Shown here: in pieces, positions 6,002 through 9,206 of the stretch
How positions within the stretch are numbered: position 1 is the stretch's first letter
Layout: each line of letters opens with the position of its first letter
Origin: Planctomycetota bacterium
GTDB lineage: Bacteria; Planctomycetota; SZUA-567; H5-PLA8; CALKMO01
Length of the DNA stretch: 9,206 nucleotides
Reading direction: 5' to 3'
NCBI GenBank assembly: GCA_026417845.1
Contig: JAOACM010000142.1
Location: forward strand, 1 to 9,206
Program-made: the position numbers and the translations under genes
The notes under the pieces: generated by a model
Database searches by the model: none
The model's input: the letters and a program-made list of their open reading frames with translations, nothing else
Told to the model about the DNA's origin: nothing

Positions 6002-6105
6002 CGTTCCTGCGCGTTTTAACGCGCGTTTCCGGGCCGAACGGCCCGGAAGCCCATCGGCGTCCGGAAGGCCCCTCAGAATCGTCAGGAACGCACGGGAAGG
6101 GGCTT
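6002..6105. other. Cluster of inverted repeats between tRNA-Ser and holin-like gene
   Basis: The spacer holds several pairings: GCGCGTT (6009-6015) with AACGCGC (6018-6024); a perfect 9-bp stem TTCCGGGCC (6027-6035) with GGCCCGGAA (6040-6048) and loop GAAC; an outer CGTTCCTG (6002-6009) with CAGGAACG (6083-6090); and AAGGCCCCT (6065-6073) with AGGGGCTT (6098-6105) with one bulge. No T-run follows any stem on the transcribed strand. It could act as a transcription stop or processing element behind the tRNA, or as a recombination site; the sequence does not decide. Confidence 0.5.
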
Positions 6106-6109
6106 CCTG

Positions 6110-6203
6110 TGGCGGAAGGGGAGGGATTCGAACCCCCGAGACGGCCTTCCGACCGTCCACCGATTTTCGAGACCGGCGCCTTAGTCCTCTCGGCCACCCT
6201 TCC
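6110..6203 (-). tRNA. tRNA-Ser (anticodon CGA), with encoded CCA
   Basis: All parts of a class II tRNA can be read on the minus strand. The 7-bp acceptor stem is GGAAGGG (6203-6197) with CCCTTCC (6120-6114), followed by discriminator G and encoded CCA (6112-6110). The anticodon stem is CCGGT with ATCGG and the loop is CTCGAAA, giving anticodon CGA, which reads serine codon UCG. A long variable arm (GGACGGTC / GGCCGTC region) is typical of tRNA-Ser. The T arm is GGGGG-TTCGAAT-CCCTC. Its 5' end overlaps the last codons of the gpT-like gene by 23 nt on the same strand. It may be a phage-carried tRNA serving GC-rich codons or a host tRNA used as an integration site. Confidence 0.95.
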
Positions 6204-6414
6204 GGTTCACGAATACCGCGCGCAACAGTCCCCAACCCCTTCCCCGCCCTATCGTCGTTATCGGTTTCCGCTCCGTCGCATCAGCTTTCGCGAACGGATC
6301 GAAGTCCTCCGGTCGGAACGCCCGCGTCCGTTTCGGATCGCGATGCACATTGGCGAGCAGGGCCAGCAGGACCGACATGCGCCCCCAATCAGCCCGCACC
6401 CGGCCTTCCGCCAT
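6181..6414 (-). CDS. Tail assembly chaperone partner (gpT-like), -1 frame of the G gene
   Basis: The 77 residues from ATG 6414 contain a pattern typical of the small second tail-assembly ORF: WGRMSVLLALLANVHRDPK, then FRPEDFDPF, and a closing LLRAVFVNRK. The conserved-looking frame continues upstream of this ATG, where it reads WRLAGIVGVDPGPLSLREL, although no start codon is seen there. That suggests the frame is normally reached by a -1 ribosomal frameshift from the chaperone gene, as in the lambda G/GT system, with the G stop only 5 nt before ATG 6414. If so, the real product is a G-T fusion and the ATG is only an internal Met. The last seven codons and the TAA lie inside the 5' part of tRNA-Ser. 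Confidence 0.7.
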   Translation of the reverse strand: MAEGRVRADWGRMSVLLALLANVHRDPKRTRAFRPEDFDPFAKADATERKPITTIGRGRGWGLLRAVFVNRKGGRED

Positions 6415-6419
6415 CCAGA

Positions 6420-6908
6420 CTAGCTCTCGCAGCGACAGCGGCCCGGGATCGACTCCGACGATTCCTGCGAGCCGCCAGATTTCGCGCCATGGATCACCGA
6501 CTCCGCCATCCGCAGCGCCTCGTCTGTCTTCGCGTCCAGCACGTCCCGCGTCCGCTCCGCCAGCGTGAACAGCGCCGTCACGATCCGGCGCGCCCGCTCC
6601 CGGTCGCGGACGTTCGGGGTAAAATCCGCGAGTTCCTCCAGCAGCGCCCGGGCTGCCCGCTCGATGGCGTCTCCGGCCATCGCCCGGCCGAAGTCCTCAT
6701 CGGTTACGCCCGCACCGTCAGCCTGCGGTTTGCATATGGCATACAGCACATCGCACAGCGTAACCGGATCAGATATCAGTCGCTCGAATGCCGAAGCCGC
6801 ATCCTTCCCGACCAGATCGAGCTTCATCAGGTCGCGAACGCGTTTGACCGCCGCGATATCCACGGCAACAGTCCATTCACGCCCAGCGTTATCCCGGAAG
6901 GCACGCAT
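6420..6908 (-). CDS. Tail assembly chaperone (gpG-like)
   Basis: The protein has 162 residues, starting at an ATG with GGAG nine bases upstream. It opens with FRDNAGREWTVAVDIAAVKR, the kind of start seen in phage tail chaperones that follow tube genes. Helices follow, including VLYAICKPQADGAGVTDEDF and ERAARALLEELADF, then a long helical stretch (RRIVTALFTLAERTRDVLD). The last 20 residues are Ser/Gly-rich and end in a Cys/Arg stretch before TAG. Position between tail tube and the gpT-like frame is the standard place for this chaperone, which binds the tape measure protein during tail assembly. A slippery heptamer lies eight codons before the stop. The expected tape measure gene downstream is absent. 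Confidence 0.72.
   Translation of the reverse strand: MRAFRDNAGREWTVAVDIAAVKRVRDLMKLDLVGKDAASAFERLISDPVTLCDVLYAICKPQADGAGVTDEDFGRAMAGDAIERAARALLEELADFTPNVRDRERARRIVTALFTLAERTRDVLDAKTDEALRMAESVIHGAKSGGSQESSESIPGRCRCES
6441..6447 (-). promoter_or_regulatory. Candidate -1 frameshift slippery site CCCGGGC
   Basis: Read in the chaperone frame the sequence is C CCG GGC, which fits the X XXY YYZ rule for -1 slippage. A slip here replaces the last seven chaperone codons with the frame PLSLRELVWMAEGR that leads into the gpT-like ORF. Position relative to the zero-frame stop (20 nt away) is as expected for G/GT systems. The GC-rich composition raises the odds of a chance match. Confidence 0.45.
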
Positions 6909-6924
6909 CGGAATGATCTCCGTA

Positions 6925-7365
6925 TCAGGTGACCTTCATCCACGACGGAGCATGCGTCGAATATGCCGGCTTCAATGTCACCTCTACAGTCATAGCCTCT
7001 TCCAGCGGTTCCTTGCGACTGAAACTGATTACAGAAAACGTCGCGCGAAGTCCCTGGCTGCCCGATTCCGTAATAGGCCCGTCCATGATCGCCAGCTCGA
7101 TGGATTCGTCATCGAACCATGCTTCCTGGATGGCCTTGAACCCCAGGTCAGCCGTGTCCCATATCATTTCGAATTCAACTGTCGCTTCCTTGAGCGTTCC
7201 CACGTTCGCACGCCATCCCGCGTTCGCCCGTGTGGTGACATCAGCCTCACCCTTTTCCAGCGTGAGCGTCACGTCCTTGACGTTGTTCATCGCTACCCAA
7301 TTCGGATTTTCGTATGTTCCAGTATTCCTGTAGAGCTTGCCTTCCAGCCCCAGTTTTTCCGCCAT
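6925..7365 (-). CDS. Phage major tail tube protein
   Basis: This 146-residue protein begins MAEKLGLEGKLYRNTG and has GGGAGGA seven bases before ATG. The pattern fits TP901-1-like tube proteins: an opening strand, VAMNNVKDVTLTLEKGEADV followed by TTRANAGWRANVGTLKEATV, then EFEMIWDT, a middle helix (FKAIQEAWFDDE), an IELAIMDGP strand, and a closing strand pair around TVEVTLKPAY. These subunits stack as hexameric rings to form the tail lumen. It lies between the gp10-like gene and the tail chaperone gene, the usual arrangement, with about 16 nt to the next start. Codon third positions are less G/C-biased than in the portal and terminase genes. Confidence 0.85.
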   Translation of the reverse strand: MAEKLGLEGKLYRNTGTYENPNWVAMNNVKDVTLTLEKGEADVTTRANAGWRANVGTLKEATVEFEMIWDTADLGFKAIQEAWFDDESIELAIMDGPITESGSQGLRATFSVISFSRKEPLEEAMTVEVTLKPAYSTHAPSWMKVT

Positions 7366-7384
7366 GACGGATTCCTCCCTGTTA

Positions 7385-7948
7385 TCATCGAACCGAACGC
7401 GCCCAGAACCGCGCCAGACGCGGCCGCGCCCGTTCGAGCGCCGGTCCCATGAATGGCCTGGGCGGATACCGGCGTGCGCGCCGCGTTCCCGGTCCGCCGA
7501 GACTCGGCGGAAGCGATTCGACTATCTTCTTCGCGCGCTCGACCTGTGCTTCCGTTCGAAGCTTTGCGAACTTCGGTTTCCCGCCAGGCTCGTACTGAAT
7601 CGGCCCATGCCCGCCGACTTCCAGCTTCCAGTTCGGCGCGCGCGCCTTCTTCGACCTCGTTTCCGTTCCGCCGAATTCATGGATCGAGCCGATCCGGCCG
7701 ACAGCCGACGCGGACGGCCCAATGAGTGCCGATTGAATCGCCCTGTCCACGGCATACAGGATGCCGCGCTTGAGACGTCCCTGGCGTGTATGCGGCGGCT
7801 TGCCAGGCTTCGAATACTCCGGCGAGACCTTGATGCTCCGTCGCGCGATGCCGCGCACATAGGCCCCAGCCCGGCCGAGGCTGTCTATCATCGCCAGGCG
7901 CACAGCCTTCCTGACATTCTTCGTTTCGTCTTTCACGCGGGCTTTCAC
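7385..7948 (-). CDS. HK97 gp10-like tail completion / head-tail joining protein
   Basis: The chosen GTG start at 7948 overlaps the previous stop codon by four bases (GTGA), giving 187 residues. The N-terminal helix (KNVRKAVRLAMIDSLGRAGA) is followed by YVRGIARRSIKVSPEYSKPG, then PPHTRQGRLKRGI, a strand region with IGSIHEFGGTE, and a C-terminal YPPRPFMGPALERARPRLARF segment. The RPFMGPALE closing motif and the IHEFGG motif are characteristic of the HK97 gp10-like family, small proteins that finish the tail end attached to the head connector. A longer ORF in this frame reaches to 8167, but that part lies over the preceding gene and lacks family features. It is followed by the tail tube gene. 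Confidence 0.78.
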   Translation of the reverse strand: MKARVKDETKNVRKAVRLAMIDSLGRAGAYVRGIARRSIKVSPEYSKPGKPPHTRQGRLKRGILYAVDRAIQSALIGPSASAVGRIGSIHEFGGTETRSKKARAPNWKLEVGGHGPIQYEPGGKPKFAKLRTEAQVERAKKIVESLPPSLGGPGTRRARRYPPRPFMGPALERARPRLARFWARSVR

Positions 7949-8331
7949 GGCTTCGCTATCTCCGCCTTCACGTCCGCGCGCACTTCCTGGATCGCCTCGG
8001 CCGCCTCCGGCCGCTTCTCGACGACAAGCTCCCACAGCGCGACGGTCAACGCCTCGATGGTCGCCCCGCGCGCTTCGTATTCCGCTTTGCGCCGATCCCC
8101 GACCGTCGGCGACTCCGTCCATACCGGCCCCCGCGATACGCGAGCGCAGACCCACGTCTCGCCGCAAAATTCCGTCTCTTCGACAGCCAGCCCCCTGGAC
8201 CGTATCCCGACGTGGACAAGCTGTGCCGCCGGATCGCGCTTCATACAGACAGGCACCAGACCGGATATATCGGCCCGATCGAGCACCCGGAGCCAGTTAT
8301 CCGCTCTGCGTTCGATCACGGAATCGGACAT
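7945..8331 (-). CDS. Hypothetical phage protein, probably of the neck or tail-joining module
   Basis: I do not recognise this 128-residue protein. It starts at an ATG 16 nt after the stop of the Gly-rich gene, with a GGAGGGG about ten bases upstream. It begins MSDSVIERRADNWLRVLDRA, has a central predicted strand-rich part (AAQLVHVGIRSRG, ETWVCARVSRGPVW), and ends in long charged helices (RRKAEYEARGATIEALTVAL, PEAAEAIQEVRADVKAEI). Its stop overlaps the gp10-like start (GTGA), so the two are probably translated together. By position it could be a connector, stopper or terminator protein, but no motif confirms this. Confidence 0.65.
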   Translation of the reverse strand: MSDSVIERRADNWLRVLDRADISGLVPVCMKRDPAAQLVHVGIRSRGLAVEETEFCGETWVCARVSRGPVWTESPTVGDRRKAEYEARGATIEALTVALWELVVEKRPEAAEAIQEVRADVKAEIAKP

Positions 8332-8347
8332 TTCCCTGCCCCTCCGC

Positions 8348-9206
8348 CTACAGAATCTTTTCGACAACGACAAAACCGTTCTGTCCGGCCGCACCGTTCC
8401 CGCCGTTATAACCCGGCTCAGGCTGCTGATTGTCCTTCCGCCCTGCGCCGCCGGTTCCGCCAAGGCCCCCATTGGCGCTTATCGTTCCGCTATTCGTCAA
8501 TCCGCCCGGACCGTATCCGATGGCGACAATGCCTCCCCCGCCGCCTCCGCCACCGCCCCCGCCGCCCGCTCTGTTGCCTGCCGAAACAGACGACCCGTTT
8601 TCGCCGTTACTGCCGTTCTCGCCGTTTGCGTGAATGACTCCGCCGGACGAAACGATAACCTTCCACGCGCGGACATCGAGGATCCCACCGGCGCGCGCAC
8701 CAGCCCCACCGGCACCGCCATATGCTCCGGTCTCGGTATTGAGAAGCGCTCCGCCGCCGGCGGCCCAGCCGCCCCGGCCTGGCACCCTGGGGACGTTCCA
8801 GTATCCGAATATTGAAGCTGCTTGAGCTACGGTCGTGGCATTAGCCCCTGCTCCCGATCCGCCACCGATAGTTCCAAAAGTGTAATACTGATGCGGCCAC
8901 AGGAAGTATCCGGCGTAATATGCCTGGCGCCCATCTCCTCCGTTATATGTTCCTACTCCACCTCCCGCCCCTCCGCCTCCTCCCGTCGGCACCCATGTAA
9001 AACAGGTTTGAGCTACACCGGCAACGCCAGCGCCCGCAGTGGTTTTCCTTGGTCCAGAATTGAACGCGCCCGGCGTCAACCAGCGATAGGCTGCGCGCAA
9101 TGTTCCAGCGACCTGAAGCGTCCCGCGGATAAGAACCGGAGAAAATCTCATTGTGAGATTGTCGTGAAATCCGACCTCTACGGTCGTGCCGGCCGGGATC
9201 GTCAGA
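8348..9206 (-). CDS. Glycine-rich tail fibre / adhesin-like protein, 5' end outside the window
   Basis: The open frame runs to the right edge: codons before ATG 9151 read LTIPAGTTVEVGFHDNLT and join smoothly to MRFSPVLIRGTLQVAGTLRA, which looks like repeating strands of a beta-solenoid. The ATG at 9151 is therefore internal and the gene is partial. The visible part is dominated by Gly-rich loops (GGGGGAGGGVGTYNGG, GGGSGAGANA, GGAGGAGARAGG), a duplicated NGENGS, a run of 12 Gly (8531-8566) and a last block GGLGGTGGAG ending VVVEKIL. Gly-rich sequence of this kind occurs in polyglycine II-type receptor-binding tips of phage adhesins such as T4-like gp38, and in bacterial surface proteins. A receptor-binding role is inference. 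It stands directly upstream of tail genes, and its base composition is lower in GC than the left half. Confidence 0.72.
   Translation of the reverse strand, partial: LTIPAGTTVEVGFHDNLTMRFSPVLIRGTLQVAGTLRAAYRWLTPGAFNSGPRKTTAGAGVAGVAQTCFTWVPTGGGGGAGGGVGTYNGGDGRQAYYAGYFLWPHQYYTFGTIGGGSGAGANATTVAQAASIFGYWNVPRVPGRGGWAAGGGALLNTETGAYGGAGGAGARAGGILDVRAWKVIVSSGGVIHANGENGSNGENGSSVSAGNRAGGGGGGGGGGGGIVAIGYGPGGLTNSGTISANGGLGGTGGAGRKDNQQPEPGYNGGNGAAGQNGFVVVEKIL

Noticed and set aside
6027..6048. Perfect 9-bp hairpin as a rho-independent terminator
   Set aside because: No T-run follows on either strand at the right distance, so it is listed only as part of a folded spacer.
5982..6197. A 71-aa minus-strand ORF across the tRNA (contains GGSNPSPSATG)
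   Set aside because: This is the familiar spurious translation of a tRNA-Ser gene and its flank.

Overview
The window looks like a tailed-phage (Caudoviricetes, siphovirus-like) structural region, from a prophage or a phage contig. Every protein gene I can support, and the single tRNA, lies on the minus strand, so transcription runs from the right edge to the left edge. The DNA is very GC-rich, most strongly left of about position 5400, where third codon positions are almost all G or C. The tail genes to the right are more balanced. I cannot name the host. The small lysis-region lipoprotein resembles phage proteins I associate with Verrucomicrobia/Lentisphaerae (PVC) genomes, but this is a weak recollection and not evidence of taxonomy.

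Right part, in transcription order: a glycine-rich fibre or adhesin-like protein whose 5' end lies beyond the window; a 128-aa unrecognised protein; an HK97 gp10-like tail-completion protein (4-nt overlap with the previous gene); a tail tube protein; a gpG-like tail assembly chaperone; and a gpT-like partner in the -1 frame, with a slippery heptamer CCCGGGC just before the G stop codon. The gpT frame ends inside the next feature, a class II tRNA-Ser(CGA) with an encoded CCA. A tape measure gene would normally come next; none is present.

Middle part: a 124-nt non-coding stretch full of inverted repeats follows the tRNA. Then comes a compact lysis-like cassette: a two-helix holin-like protein, a 96-aa protein coupled to it by an ATGA overlap, and a small lipoprotein embedded in another frame of that gene, which recalls the Rz/Rz1 layout.

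Left part: a doubtful small basic ORF, a tail terminator-like protein, an SPP1 gp6-like portal, the large terminase, and a Gly/Ala-rich protein of unknown role. Read in the direction of transcription this packaging block is reversed (portal, then TerL; usually TerL, then portal), and no capsid, protease or clear small terminase gene is visible.

The most unusual property is low-complexity purine-rich repeat DNA (pyrimidine-rich on the given strand). It appears as a 17-bp x3 array between portal and TerL, an 18-bp x3 in-frame array inside the portal, a repeat-rich insert separating the ATPase and nuclease domains of TerL, the portal C-terminal tail, the Gly/Ala-rich protein, and the left-edge spacer. 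No novel defence or enzymatic system is evident. The items most worth testing are the repeat invasion of essential virion genes, the tRNA at the apparent junction between two modules, the candidate programmed frameshift and the embedded lipoprotein.
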